A stretch of 64,000 nucleotides of DNA from JADFAK01 sp047615865 (GCA_047615865.1 JBLHIB010000001.1:73359-137358); one strand, 5' to 3'. Counted from the first letter of the stretch, positions 35,218-44,236 are shown. Numbers and translations: made by a program. The notes: generated from the letters alone by a model not told the origin.

Positions 35218-35868
35218 ATGAGTAATACAAAGTGGCTATCCACTTCAATAGGAAGAAAGTTTTTCATGAGCCTTACGGGCCTATTCCTGATCACCTTCCT
35301 GACCCTCCACTTGGCAATTAATTTGCTCACACTTGTGGACAAAGACCTTTTCAATGAAGCGGCACATTTCATGGCTACCAATGTGGTAATTCAAGCAATG
35401 CAGTATATCCTGGCGCTGGGTTTCATCATTCACATTGGTCTTGGGATTTTCTTGACCCTCCAAAATTCAAAAGCTCGTCCTAAAAAATATGCCTACAATA
35501 AGCCTTCGGCAAATTCAGGAATATCATCGAGATCGATGATCTATAGCGGACTTCTGGTTTTAGTATTCCTCGTTCTTCACATCAAAGACTATTTCGTTGA
35601 ATTGAAATTCGGAGACATGAATGGTTTCAGCAATGACTACGATCTTGTTGTGGCGCTTTTTGGAATGTGGCAGTACACACTTGTCTATGTTCTCGCATTC
35701 ATTGCACTCGGATTTCATTTGAATCACGGATTTCAATCTGCATTCCAATCGCTTGGTGCCAATCATTCTCGGTACACGCCAGCAATTAAAAAAATCAGCT
35801 CAATTTATTGCGTTGTGGTTACAGTTGGCTTTTCAGCCATCGCTATTGTTCACTTTGTCAACTCATAA
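35218..35868 (+). CDS. sdhC: Succinate dehydrogenase cytochrome b subunit
   Basis: Membrane anchor of complex II, 216 residues from ATG 35218 (MSNTKWLSTSIGRKFFMSLTG). Five hydrophobic segments and several His (for example LTLHLAINL, IHIGLGIF, LVLHIKDYF, GFHLNHGF) fit a di-haem, single-anchor SdhC of the Bacteroidota/B-type enzyme, which works with menaquinone. The gene order C-A-B with no sdhD is usual for this type. The TTG at 35161 gives a longer frame but lies inside the promoter. Confidence 0.92.
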   Translation: MSNTKWLSTSIGRKFFMSLTGLFLITFLTLHLAINLLTLVDKDLFNEAAHFMATNVVIQAMQYILALGFIIHIGLGIFLTLQNSKARPKKYAYNKPSANSGISSRSMIYSGLLVLVFLVLHIKDYFVELKFGDMNGFSNDYDLVVALFGMWQYTLVYVLAFIALGFHLNHGFQSAFQSLGANHSRYTPAIKKISSIYCVVVTVGFSAIAIVHFVNS

Positions 35869-35883
35869 GATTCCTGTTAAGCT

Positions 35884-37887
35884 ATGTCAATACTGGATTC
35901 GAAAACTCCTGCAGGTCCAATCAAGGATAAATGGACCAATCATAAGAACAACATCAATGTTGTCAACCCTTCAAACAAGCGTCTAATCGATGTTATTGTT
36001 GTCGGAACCGGTCTTGCCGGTGGAGCCGCAGCAGCTTCGCTAGCTGAAATGGGTTACAACGTAAAAGCTCTTTGCTTTCAAGATTCTCCTCGTCGCGCGC
36101 ATTCTATTGCTGCACAAGGTGGAATCAATGCAGCCAAGAACTACCAAAATGATGGAGACTCAACTTACCGACTTTTCTACGACACTGTAAAAGGTGGTGA
36201 CTACCGATCCCGCGAAGCCAATGTTTATCGCTTGGCAGAGGTTTCTTCAAACATCATCGACCAATGCGTAGCTCAGGGTGTTCCTTTTGCTCGAGAATAT
36301 GGTGGTCTTCTGGATAACCGCTCATTTGGTGGTGTGCTTGTTTCTCGTACTTTTTATGCCAAGGGGCAGACTGGTCAGCAATTGTTGCTAGGTGCTTATT
36401 CAGCTATGAGTCGGCAAATTGGAAAGGGTAAGATCGAAATGCTAAACCGACATGAAATGTTGGAATTGGTGCTTGTCGATGGAGTAGCTCGTGGAATCAT
36501 TGCCCGAAACTTAATTACTGGTGAGATTGAACGTCACTCGGCACATGCTGTTGTACTTGGCACTGGAGGATATGGAAATGTGTTCTTCCTTTCGACCAAC
36601 GCTATGGGATCAAATGTAACAGCCGCTTGGAAGGCCCATAAAAAAGGAGCCTACTTCGCCAATCCATGTTTCACACAAATCCACCCAACTTGTATCCCTC
36701 GTTCTGGTGACTACCAATCAAAACTCACACTGATGTCTGAGTCTTTGAGAAACGATGGTCGTATCTGGGTTCCTAAGAAAATGGATGATGTAATGGCTAT
36801 TCGTGAAGGCCGATTGCCAGCAGCAGAATTAAAAGAAGAAGATCGAGATTATTACCTCGAAAGAAGATACCCCGCATTTGGAAACTTGGTTCCACGTGAT
36901 GTGGCCTCTCGTGCAGCAAAAGAACGCTGTGATGCAGGATTTGGTGTGAACGAAACGGGTGAAGCTGTCTATCTAGATTTCAATTCGGCCATTGTGCGCT
37001 ACGGTGCTGAAAAGGCCAATATTGAAGGGATTCACAATCCGACTGAGGAGATAATCCGTGAATTTGGTGAAGCGGTCATTGAGAACAAGTATGGTAATCT
37101 TTTCCAGATGTATGAAAAGATCACCGACGAGGATCCGTATAAATCTCCAATGATGATCTATCCAGCTGTTCACTACACTATGGGTGGGATTTGGGTCGAT
37201 TACAATCTTATGACAACAATTCCTGGCTGTTACGCAGCTGGTGAGGCAAATTTCTCAGATCACGGAGCAAACAGACTAGGAGCATCTGCCTTAATGCAGG
37301 GACTCGCAGACGGCTATTTTGTTCTCCCATATACCATTGGAGATTATTTGGCCAATGAAATTCGAACAGGAACTATATCTACAGAAACCCCAGAATTCAT
37401 TGAAGCTGAGCGAGCTGTAAAAGATCGCATCAGCCACTTCTTGGAGAATAAAGGATCCAAATCTGTTGACCATTTCCACAAACGCTTAGGTAAGATTATG
37501 TGGGACCATGTTGGAATGGCTCGAGATGAAAAAGGTCTTAAACTAGCCATCTCTGAAATCCAATCTTTAAGAGAAGAATTCTGGAAAGATGTTTTCGTTC
37601 CAGGAAAATCTTCTGGACTCAATCCAGAATTAGATAAAGCTGGACGTGTAGCCGACTTCCTGGAATTAGGCGAGCTTATGGCACTTGATGCTTTGAGTCG
37701 CACTGAATCCTGTGGTGGTCATTTCCGCGAAGAGAGTCGCACAGAAGAAGGTGAGGCTTTGCGTGATGACACGAACTTTGCCTTTGTTTCTGCATGGGAA
37801 TGGACAGGTGACGCGAGCAAATCGGCCCTCCACAAAGAGGCACTTGAATTCAACGAAATCGAACTCAAACAACGTAGTTACAAATAA
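35884..37887 (+). CDS. sdhA: Succinate dehydrogenase flavoprotein subunit
   Basis: FAD-binding catalytic subunit, 667 residues. The N-terminal dinucleotide fold VIVVGTGLAGGAAAASLAEMGY, the FAD-linking region RRAHSIAAQGGINAA (His), a long substrate domain with HPTCIPRSG and the capping segment GRIWVPKK, and C-terminal GEANFSDHGANRLGASALMQG are all present. It oxidises succinate to fumarate for fumC (10166-11560). Start 15 bases after sdhC; sdhB follows after 17 bases. Confidence 0.95.
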   Translation: MSILDSKTPAGPIKDKWTNHKNNINVVNPSNKRLIDVIVVGTGLAGGAAAASLAEMGYNVKALCFQDSPRRAHSIAAQGGINAAKNYQNDGDSTYRLFYDTVKGGDYRSREANVYRLAEVSSNIIDQCVAQGVPFAREYGGLLDNRSFGGVLVSRTFYAKGQTGQQLLLGAYSAMSRQIGKGKIEMLNRHEMLELVLVDGVARGIIARNLITGEIERHSAHAVVLGTGGYGNVFFLSTNAMGSNVTAAWKAHKKGAYFANPCFTQIHPTCIPRSGDYQSKLTLMSESLRNDGRIWVPKKMDDVMAIREGRLPAAELKEEDRDYYLERRYPAFGNLVPRDVASRAAKERCDAGFGVNETGEAVYLDFNSAIVRYGAEKANIEGIHNPTEEIIREFGEAVIENKYGNLFQMYEKITDEDPYKSPMMIYPAVHYTMGGIWVDYNLMTTIPGCYAAGEANFSDHGANRLGASALMQGLADGYFVLPYTIGDYLANEIRTGTISTETPEFIEAERAVKDRISHFLENKGSKSVDHFHKRLGKIMWDHVGMARDEKGLKLAISEIQSLREEFWKDVFVPGKSSGLNPELDKAGRVADFLELGELMALDALSRTESCGGHFREESRTEEGEALRDDTNFAFVSAWEWTGDASKSALHKEALEFNEIELKQRSYK

Positions 37888-37904
37888 TTCCTAATCCTGA
37901 AAAA

Positions 37905-38660
37905 ATGAATCTTACTCTAAAAATATACCGCCAGGATGGTCCTAATGCTAAAGGACGAATGGAGACTTATCCTGTAACTGATATTTCTGAGCACATGTCC
38001 TTTTTGGAAATGCTCGACGTTTTGAATGAGCAGCTTATAAATGATGGCCACGAGCCAGTAGCATTTGATCATGACTGCCGCGAAGGTATTTGTGGTTCGT
38101 GTTCCCTTTATATCAATGGTGAGGCTCACGGCCCAGATCGTGGAGTGACAACTTGCCAATTGCATATGAGAAAGTTCAAGGATGGCGACACCATTCACAT
38201 TGAACCATGGAGGGCAGCTGCCTTCCCCGTTGTCAAAGACTTGGTTGTAGATCGATCGGCCTTTGATAGGATCATGAATTCTGGAGGCTTTGTTTCAGTG
38301 AATACTTCAGGAAACACACAGGATGCCAACGCAATTCCTATTCCTAAAGTAGACGCCGACAAGGCATTCGATGCGGCAACATGTATTGGTTGTGGCGCGT
38401 GTGTTGCTACATGTAAAAACTCATCTGCCATGCTATTTGTAGGAGCAAAAGTCTCTCAACTAGCATTGCTTCCTCAAGGAAAGGTTGAGCGGACTGATCG
38501 AGTGCTCAATATGGTCGCGCAAATGGATGAAGAGGGATTTGGAAATTGCACCAACACCGGAGCTTGTGAAGTTGAATGTCCAAAAGGCATTTCTTTGGAG
38601 AATATAGCACGCTTGAATAGCGAATTTCTTATCGCGTCATTGAAGGCTGAGAAGAAATAA
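37905..38660 (+). CDS. sdhB: Succinate dehydrogenase iron-sulfur subunit
   Basis: Three Fe-S cluster subunit, 251 residues. [2Fe-2S] ligands: CREGICGSCSLYI...CQ; [4Fe-4S]: CIGCGACVATC; [3Fe-4S]: CTNTGACEVECPKG. The order and spacing match SdhB/FrdB. It passes electrons from SdhA's FAD to the SdhC haems and quinone. Last gene of the sdhCAB operon; no clear terminator in the 90 bases after it. Confidence 0.95.
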   Translation: MNLTLKIYRQDGPNAKGRMETYPVTDISEHMSFLEMLDVLNEQLINDGHEPVAFDHDCREGICGSCSLYINGEAHGPDRGVTTCQLHMRKFKDGDTIHIEPWRAAAFPVVKDLVVDRSAFDRIMNSGGFVSVNTSGNTQDANAIPIPKVDADKAFDAATCIGCGACVATCKNSSAMLFVGAKVSQLALLPQGKVERTDRVLNMVAQMDEEGFGNCTNTGACEVECPKGISLENIARLNSEFLIASLKAEKK

Positions 38661-38752
38661 TTTTTCAGTTAAATGCTCTTGCTCTAACATCTTTTAACCT
38701 CGTGTTCAAGGGATTGAAGAACCGTTTTCTGGATTATTCGTATCTTTACGTA

Positions 38753-39139
38753 ATGCAAAAATTTCTTGCCATAGCATTTTCAACACTTTATATCTTAGCT
38801 ACTGCGGGTATAATGGTCAGTAAACACTCGTGTTGTGGCCAAGTTGTTGATATGCATTGGACTGATGAAACTGACGCATGTTGTGATCATGGCGACCACC
38901 AATGTGCATCGACTACCGAAGACTGTTGTTCTTTCGACTTGATGTATTTCAGTATCGACGACGAGCACAGAACAACCAATGTTGAATGGAGCTTTTCTCA
39001 AGCTCTTCCAGTCAAAAAATCTACTTTCGATCGAGGATCTCATTTTGTTGAATCACTCAGAATTCAATTTCCCGATTCCCCGGATCCCCCGTCCATTCCG
39101 ATCTATTTGAAATCTTGTTCCCTCGTTCTATACGCGTAA
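38753..39139 (+). CDS. HYC_CC_PP-type Cys-rich small protein
   Basis: A 128-residue protein beginning MQKFLAIAFSTLYILATAGI, a signal peptide or membrane anchor. It has KHSCCG at residues 24-29 and CC pairs at 43-44 and 58-59, plus a PDPPSIPIYL end, which fits the Bacteroidota HYC_CC_PP family (His-x-Cys, CysCys, ProPro). Many Cys/His suggest binding of a soft metal such as copper, but this is inference. ATG 38753 is chosen because upstream sequence encodes no signal peptide. It is followed by an HMA protein and a TonB receptor. Confidence 0.6.
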   Translation: MQKFLAIAFSTLYILATAGIMVSKHSCCGQVVDMHWTDETDACCDHGDHQCASTTEDCCSFDLMYFSIDDEHRTTNVEWSFSQALPVKKSTFDRGSHFVESLRIQFPDSPDPPSIPIYLKSCSLVLYA

Positions 39140-39143
39140 TCTG

Positions 39144-39168
39144 ATTGTTTTTTTTCCAAAAAAACAAT
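39144..39168 (+). other. A/T stem-loop between two metal-cluster genes
   Basis: ATTGTTTTTTT (39144-39154), loop TCC, AAAAAAACAAT (39158-39168): an 11-bp A/T stem between the HYC_CC_PP-type gene and the HMA gene. There is no U-run after it, so an intrinsic terminator is doubtful; it could control the ratio of the two proteins or the stability of the mRNA. Confidence 0.35.
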
Positions 39169-39191
39169 TATGAATTACAAAAACGTATACA

Positions 39192-39548
39192 ATGAAATCT
39201 TTAAAATATATTCTTCCAACGCTAGCCCTTACTCTATTCATGGGCCTCTCCACATTTGCTCAAAAAAGCAAACCTGTATCCCTCGAATTTGAGGTAGGTG
39301 GTGTGTGTGATATGTGTAAAAAGCGAATCGAAAAAACCATGGATATCGCAGGAGTGGTTTTCGCCGAGTACGAATTAGATACTCACACGCTCTCTCTAGT
39401 TTACAAGCCAAATAAAATTGACGAGGAAAAGATCCATGAACTCCTGAATGAAGCAGGTCATGACACCGAAAAGTCTAAGGCAACGGATGAGCAGTACGAC
39501 GCAATCCATAATTGCTGTAAGTACCGTGAGCACCTTCATAACCACTAA
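39192..39548 (+). CDS. Secreted HMA-domain metal-binding protein
   Basis: A 118-residue protein with signal peptide (MKSLKYILPTLALTLFMGLSTFAQ) and a heavy-metal-associated domain: metal-binding CxxC at Cys39/Cys42 in GGVCDMCKKRIEKTM and the following beta-alpha-beta-beta-alpha pattern. The C-terminus has CC and several His (NCCKYREHLHNH), a second possible metal site. Unlike CopZ it is exported to the periplasm. It stands between the HYC_CC_PP-type gene and a TonB receptor, and the next gene begins 11 bases after its stop. Confidence 0.8.
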   Translation: MKSLKYILPTLALTLFMGLSTFAQKSKPVSLEFEVGGVCDMCKKRIEKTMDIAGVVFAEYELDTHTLSLVYKPNKIDEEKIHELLNEAGHDTEKSKATDEQYDAIHNCCKYREHLHNH

Positions 39549-39559
39549 ATCAGTTAGCT

Positions 39560-41812
39560 ATGAAAAATTTCATTCTATCCCTTGGCCTTGTGCTATTGGG
39601 AAGCTGGTCCTATGGTCAGTTCACGACTCACCTAATTAAAGGGGTTGTTAAATCAACAGCAACAGAATCACTGGCCGCGGAAGCTCTACCTGGAGCTTAC
39701 ATCAATTGGCTGGGTACAACGACAGCCACATCGGCTGATTTAGATGGTAATTTTGTCATCAATTCAATCGAAGAATCCAATCAATTGATTATTTCCTTCG
39801 TTGGTTATCAAAGCGATACGCTCAACTACAACGGTGAGGTCTTCTTCAACATAAACCTGCAGCTAGGCGCACAACTGGGTGAAGCCCAAATTATCAGTGA
39901 AAGAGAGTCAACAGAAATGTCTTTGATCGATCCGCTTGTCTCACAGACTATTGGCGAACAAGAACTGTGCAAAGCTGCTTGTTGTAATCTCTCAGAAGCG
40001 TTCGAAACGAATGCATCAATCGATGCATCTTATACAGATGCAGTGACGGGAACTCAGCAAATTAGAATGCTTGGCCTCGATGGAAAGTATACACAGATCC
40101 TGAAAGACAATATCCCGACTGTTCGCGGACTTTCAAGCATCTATGGACTTACCTATATCCCTGGAACATGGGTAGACCAAATTGCAATTTCTAAAGGTGC
40201 TGGTTCGGTGACAGCTGGATATGAGAGCATCACTGGTCAAATCAACGTAGGGATGAAGAACCCAATCAACGCCGAACGCATGTATATCAATGTGTTTGGG
40301 AATCAAGGTGGTAGAATTGAGCTCAATGCTGGATTCATGCAGCCTGTTGGTGAAAAATGGGGAACTACACTTCTAACACACGGAGAGTATGGTAACGTGC
40401 GTTGGGATCAAAACAATGACGGCTTCCTTGACAACCCTTTGAAGAAAGACTTTATCGTCAGAAATGAATGGCACTATAAAGGAGATAGAGGATTGAATGG
40501 TCGCTATCAAGTGACTTGGATGGAACAAGAAAACATTGCCGGACAATATGATTTCAGCCCAGGCAATGAGAATTCGACACAATTGTGGGGGGCTGTCATG
40601 AACACCTCAACATTTGACGCATCGGCAAAGACTGGGTATATCTTTCAAGAAAAAGATTGGCAAAGTATCGGTACGCAGATAAGCAGCACTTGGCATCGTC
40701 AGAATTCAACATTTGGACCCGTTGCTTATGAAGGTGAACAACTCTCATTCCGAGGTAATTTCCTCTTTCAATCACACATTGGTAGCGACAACCACAAGTT
40801 TACCACTGGTTTGAGTTACGTTTATGATGAGTTCGATGAGAAACTCGATAGCATCTCCTATGCTCGAGTGGAGCAGGTTCCTGGTGCTTTTTTCGAGTAC
40901 ACATGGAATAACCTCGAAGTACTAAGTTTGGTCCTTGGAGCTAGAGCAGATTACCACAACACCTATGGTCTTATCGCTACTCCAAGACTTCACTTCCGAT
41001 ATAGCTTGACGGAGAATAGCTCTATCAAATTAGCTGCAGGCAGAGGATTCCGCACACCGAACGTTATCATGGAGAATGTTGGCTTGTTGGCCAGCTCACG
41101 CAAGTGGGATATCCAAGGAGACGATTCAAACCCTGGCTTTGGCCTGAAGCCTGAGATCGCATGGAACGGTGGCATCACATATCTTCACAAGTTCAAACTT
41201 AATTACAGAGATGCAACGCTTTCATTGGATGTATACCGCACGCAATTTGAAAACCAAATGATTGTTGATTTAGAAACTGCCGGAGTTGCAAGTTTCTATA
41301 ACTTGAATGGTAAGTCCTATTCAAACAGCGCACAAGCAGAATTTAGCTGGTCGGCGTTCAAAAGATTTGACATCCGTTTGGCTTATCGATGGTTAGACGT
41401 CAAGGCTACTTATGGAGAGGATCTGCTCGCAAAACCACTCGTAGCCTCTCATAGAGGTTTTGTAAACTTAGCTTACGAGACACGATTGGGTGATAAAGAC
41501 CAACAGTGGAGATTTGACGTCACTTCACAGGTTATAGGTCAAAAGAGAATTCCTAATACTCAAGCCAATCCAGAAGAATATGAGTTGCCTGAATGGTCTG
41601 ATCCATATGTGGTTGTCAATGCACAGATTACTCGCGTTTTTGGTCCTGCATTTGAAATCTACCTAGGTGCTGAAAACTTGACAAATTACCGTCAGCCAAA
41701 TGCTATCATCGCATCTGAAGATCCATTTGGAGAGCATTTTGATGCTTCATTGATTTGGGGTCCTGTCTTTGGACGCATGGCGTACGGCGGACTTAGATGG
41801 AAGATCAAGTAG
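39560..41812 (+). CDS. TonB-dependent receptor, probable metal uptake
   Basis: A 750-residue receptor: signal peptide, carboxypeptidase-D-like regulatory domain (about 25-110), plug and barrel ending RMAYGGLRWKIK. The start of the plug region carries Cys137, Cys141 and Cys142 (ELCKAACCNL), which is rare in receptors. Its position after a secreted HMA protein and a Cys-rich small protein suggests uptake of a copper-like metal or its chelate (inference from context). The plug segment TAGYESITGQINV is typical. A strong terminator follows 8 bases after the stop. Confidence 0.82.
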   Translation: MKNFILSLGLVLLGSWSYGQFTTHLIKGVVKSTATESLAAEALPGAYINWLGTTTATSADLDGNFVINSIEESNQLIISFVGYQSDTLNYNGEVFFNINLQLGAQLGEAQIISERESTEMSLIDPLVSQTIGEQELCKAACCNLSEAFETNASIDASYTDAVTGTQQIRMLGLDGKYTQILKDNIPTVRGLSSIYGLTYIPGTWVDQIAISKGAGSVTAGYESITGQINVGMKNPINAERMYINVFGNQGGRIELNAGFMQPVGEKWGTTLLTHGEYGNVRWDQNNDGFLDNPLKKDFIVRNEWHYKGDRGLNGRYQVTWMEQENIAGQYDFSPGNENSTQLWGAVMNTSTFDASAKTGYIFQEKDWQSIGTQISSTWHRQNSTFGPVAYEGEQLSFRGNFLFQSHIGSDNHKFTTGLSYVYDEFDEKLDSISYARVEQVPGAFFEYTWNNLEVLSLVLGARADYHNTYGLIATPRLHFRYSLTENSSIKLAAGRGFRTPNVIMENVGLLASSRKWDIQGDDSNPGFGLKPEIAWNGGITYLHKFKLNYRDATLSLDVYRTQFENQMIVDLETAGVASFYNLNGKSYSNSAQAEFSWSAFKRFDIRLAYRWLDVKATYGEDLLAKPLVASHRGFVNLAYETRLGDKDQQWRFDVTSQVIGQKRIPNTQANPEEYELPEWSDPYVVVNAQITRVFGPAFEIYLGAENLTNYRQPNAIIASEDPFGEHFDASLIWGPVFGRMAYGGLRWKIK

Positions 41813-41820
41813 AAAACATT

Positions 41821-41855
41821 AATCCCTTGTACGACACACGTGCAAGGGATTTTTT
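41821..41855 (+). terminator. Intrinsic terminator after the TonB receptor gene
   Basis: Stem AATCCCTTGTACG (41821-41833), loop ACACA, CGTGCAAGGGATT (41839-41851); all 13 positions pair allowing one T-G wobble. A T-run follows (41850-41855). The hairpin also sits right after the stop of the convergent VOC gene and may end both transcripts. Confidence 0.88.
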
Positions 41856-42271
41856 CACGTGGTGGTATCACCCTCAGCCATGTGGCTATATACCTGATCG
41901 ACTGGTTCCCACAATTCAATTTTGTTGTTTTCAGGATCCATGACATGGACAAATTTTCCATAGTCAAACTCTTCAATTTCGTCGCAAATTGTCACTCCTG
42001 CTTTTCGCAAGTCATCCACCAATTCCACCAAATTCTCCACACGATAATTGATCATAAATTCCTTCTTCGATGGCTCAAAGTATTTTGTCTTTTTCTCAAA
42101 AGGACTCCACTGAAGATGTCCTACTTGATTCGGATTATCACCTTTTCTAAACTCGAAAGTAGACCCATACTCATTGGTTACTAAGCCCAGATTGTCGCGA
42201 TACCAATTGCGCATATCAGCAGGATTATCGCATTTAAAAAAAATGCCGCCGATTCCAGTTACTTTTTTCCT
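41855..42271 (-). pseudogene. VOC/glyoxalase family protein, start codon lost
   Basis: A vicinal-oxygen-chelate family member (glyoxalase/bleomycin resistance fold). Typical features: EYGSTFEFR, HLQWSPFE, MDPENNKIELWEP (metal-binding Glu). The first in-frame ATG (42214) begins only at MRNWYRDNLGL, after the first beta strand. The frame upstream reads KKVTGIGGIFFKCDNPAD, which is how these proteins begin after Met, but the codon where Met should be is AGG (42269-42271), directly after an in-frame TAA. Extending to it gives 138 residues, the normal size. Either ATG changed to AGG or the consensus is wrong; initiation may use a weak codon. Confidence 0.65.
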
Positions 42272-42300
42272 TTACATGGGATGAAGATAACTGATTCCGA

Positions 42301-42773
42301 TTAGAACAATTCCACCTGAAATTCCCTTCCCTCAATTTGACGCAAGGCTTTTTTACGATCCAATCCTCCAGCATATCCTGTCAGCGAGCCATCTGAACCA
42401 ATAACTCTATGGCACGGTATGACGATAGCGATTGGGTTTTTCCATTGGCCAATCCCACTGCTCTTGATAATTTTGGATCACCCAATATCCTTGCCAACTG
42501 TCCATTGCTTCTGGTCATTCCAAAAGGAATCTTTTGCAGCTCAGCCCACACTTTCATTTGAAATTCGCTCCCTTCTGGACTTAATGAAATATTAAACTCA
42601 TCGAGATCACCCGAAAAATAAGCCTCCAACTGCTCCATCATTCGACGTCCTAATTCAGCACTTTCCTTGGTGTTTTTTCGCGATTCCGCAAATGCAATTT
42701 CTTTGATAGCAAAACCATCGTCCTTCACTTCCATGCAGCCCAAAGGAGACTCCCAATAGCTCCATTTTTTCAT
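42301..42773 (-). pseudogene. Methylated-DNA-protein-cysteine methyltransferase, frameshifted
   Basis: Ogt/MGMT-type protein that removes alkyl groups from O6-guanine. The N-terminal part (MKKWSYWESPLGCMEVKD..., FQMKVWAELQKIPFGMTRSNGQLA, SRAVGLANGK) is intact. After GLANGK the reading frame runs into TQSLSSYRAIELLVQMAR and stops, so the active-site PCHR is missing. In the other frame the sequence continues NPIAIVIPCHRVIGSDGSLTGYAGGLDRKKAL and ends at 42301. One missing A in the A5 run (T5 at 42437-42441 on the plus strand) explains the change; the repaired protein has 157 residues, a normal length. Start overlaps the preceding gene's stop (TAATG). Confidence 0.85.
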
Positions 42774-43381
42774 TAGAATTTTACGATTAGAATTAGAGCA
42801 TTCAACAGATCCATTCCTGCGCCAGCAGCGAAGCCATCAATCTGTGGCAATGGGAATCCACTTCCGTCATCAAAATCGTTTCCTTGCAACTCCAAAACAC
42901 CAACAATTCCAGCCTCTGAACGCAAGTATAGGTGATCTGCTATATTGTACTGAATTCCTGTGAAAATATTCCCTCCACTAGAAAACACAAATTCAAAATT
43001 CTCATCATCACTTTGACGTCGATGTCCAACGCGAAATCCTGCCCCCCAAGAAAAAAGCAATCGGTCTGAAAGTTCAATTCTTCTCTCTCTTCCATATCCA
43101 AACCGTGAATCGATCAACACAGCAAATTCATTGCCGCCAGTAAAGCTGTTCAACTCGTCCAAATTGGAGGCCCCAATCTCAATGCGAGTTGCGCGATTGC
43201 CATCCACGAAATAAAAGTGAACTCCGAAACTGTTCAGCTGGCCAGGAGTAATGACGTTATTTGGGGAAATAAAACTATTGACAAACTGTGAGGCATTGAT
43301 CCCATAGTAAGTTGCATGCTCTTGCCCATTTGCGCATAGCGCTATGCTTAAAAAAAGAAAAACCCAAAACCCTCTAGTCAT
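42773..43381 (-). CDS. Outer-membrane barrel-like protein, paralogue A
   Basis: A 202-residue protein with a signal peptide (MTRGFWVFLFLSIALCANGQ) and alternating pattern of a small outer-membrane barrel. I do not recognise a family. It is a paralogue of the gene at 45482-46126: both have GINAxxFVxxFISPN near the start and MDLLNAL(I/V)L at the end. Start codon of the methyltransferase gene overlaps its stop, so the two are coupled. Confidence 0.65.
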   Translation of the reverse strand: MTRGFWVFLFLSIALCANGQEHATYYGINASQFVNSFISPNNVITPGQLNSFGVHFYFVDGNRATRIEIGASNLDELNSFTGGNEFAVLIDSRFGYGRERRIELSDRLLFSWGAGFRVGHRRQSDDENFEFVFSSGGNIFTGIQYNIADHLYLRSEAGIVGVLELQGNDFDDGSGFPLPQIDGFAAGAGMDLLNALILIVKF

Positions 43382-43414
43382 ATATTGTTGTTATTGACCT
43401 GGAGGATATAAATC

Positions 43415-44236
43415 CTAACGGAGAACAAACTTTTCCGTAACCACAGGGACACCAGCACTGTATGCTCTAACTAAGTAAATGCCTTCGGCAAATTCATCAA
43501 TTCCAATTGAAACTCCGCGATTCTTAGCGAGAATTTTTCCGCTTAAATCAAATATTTCCATTGACATCTCTTGACCTTTAACACCGCACCCTTGAGTTGT
43601 GATTTGATCTCCTGCCAAAGTCAAGTCAAATGGCTTCAAACAAGAGTCTTCGAAATGAACCCCAGTAGATGCACCAAACTTCATATCGTCAACACTGATC
43701 CACGAATTCCAAGGACCACCACCGAGAGCTCCATTGTAACCGCATCTTACATCTATTCTAATCATTGACACCCCCAGCACTTCTGTATCCAATGGAAGAC
43801 TCACCAAAGTCCAATCATCAATAGATGTGGTGGCTGTCCATGCAACAGAATATAGAACCGACTGCGCATCTTCCGATTCAACAAAACTCAAAGAGACACG
43901 AATGCTATCGGTCTCTCCTTCTTCGATAAAAGACTTTACGCGAAAAGAAAATTCTTCAGGGATTTCGTTGATTAAAAAGGAAGTCTGTGCCGTAGCCGAT
44001 GAGGTTTCAAAACCCAACAATGGTGTAACCCTCATGGCAAAATTCCCTTCATATGCATTGGAATCGATTTCAACCGGCGCCAGCAATTGCATGTTCGGAG
44101 TCATCCATTCAGCAGGTGAAAGATTCCACGTGTTGAAGTAGTCCCATTCCTCAAAATCTCCGTTAGGAACTTCGTACTGAGCAATGGCCATCGCACTTAT
44201 CAAAAGCAGACTTAGGCAAAGTATAGAATTTTTCAT
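43415..44236 (-). CDS. Secreted T9SS cargo protein
   Basis: A 273-residue secreted protein with signal peptide (MKNSILCLSLLLISAMAIAQ), a jelly-roll-like module (VPNGDFEEWDYFNTWNL..., RIDVRCGYNGALGGGPW), and a C-terminal T9SS type A sorting domain (MEIFDLSGKILAKNRG to EKFVLR). No catalytic motif is seen. The first module resembles that of the larger cargo protein at 12339-14498. It lies between a dihaem peroxidase gene and the barrel paralogue A gene. Confidence 0.8.
   Translation of the reverse strand: MKNSILCLSLLLISAMAIAQYEVPNGDFEEWDYFNTWNLSPAEWMTPNMQLLAPVEIDSNAYEGNFAMRVTPLLGFETSSATAQTSFLINEIPEEFSFRVKSFIEEGETDSIRVSLSFVESEDAQSVLYSVAWTATTSIDDWTLVSLPLDTEVLGVSMIRIDVRCGYNGALGGGPWNSWISVDDMKFGASTGVHFEDSCLKPFDLTLAGDQITTQGCGVKGQEMSMEIFDLSGKILAKNRGVSIGIDEFAEGIYLVRAYSAGVPVVTEKFVLR

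Noticed and set aside
41840..42184. Plus-strand ORF of 114 residues over the VOC gene
   Set aside because: Antisense to a recognisable VOC domain and has no similarity to a known protein.
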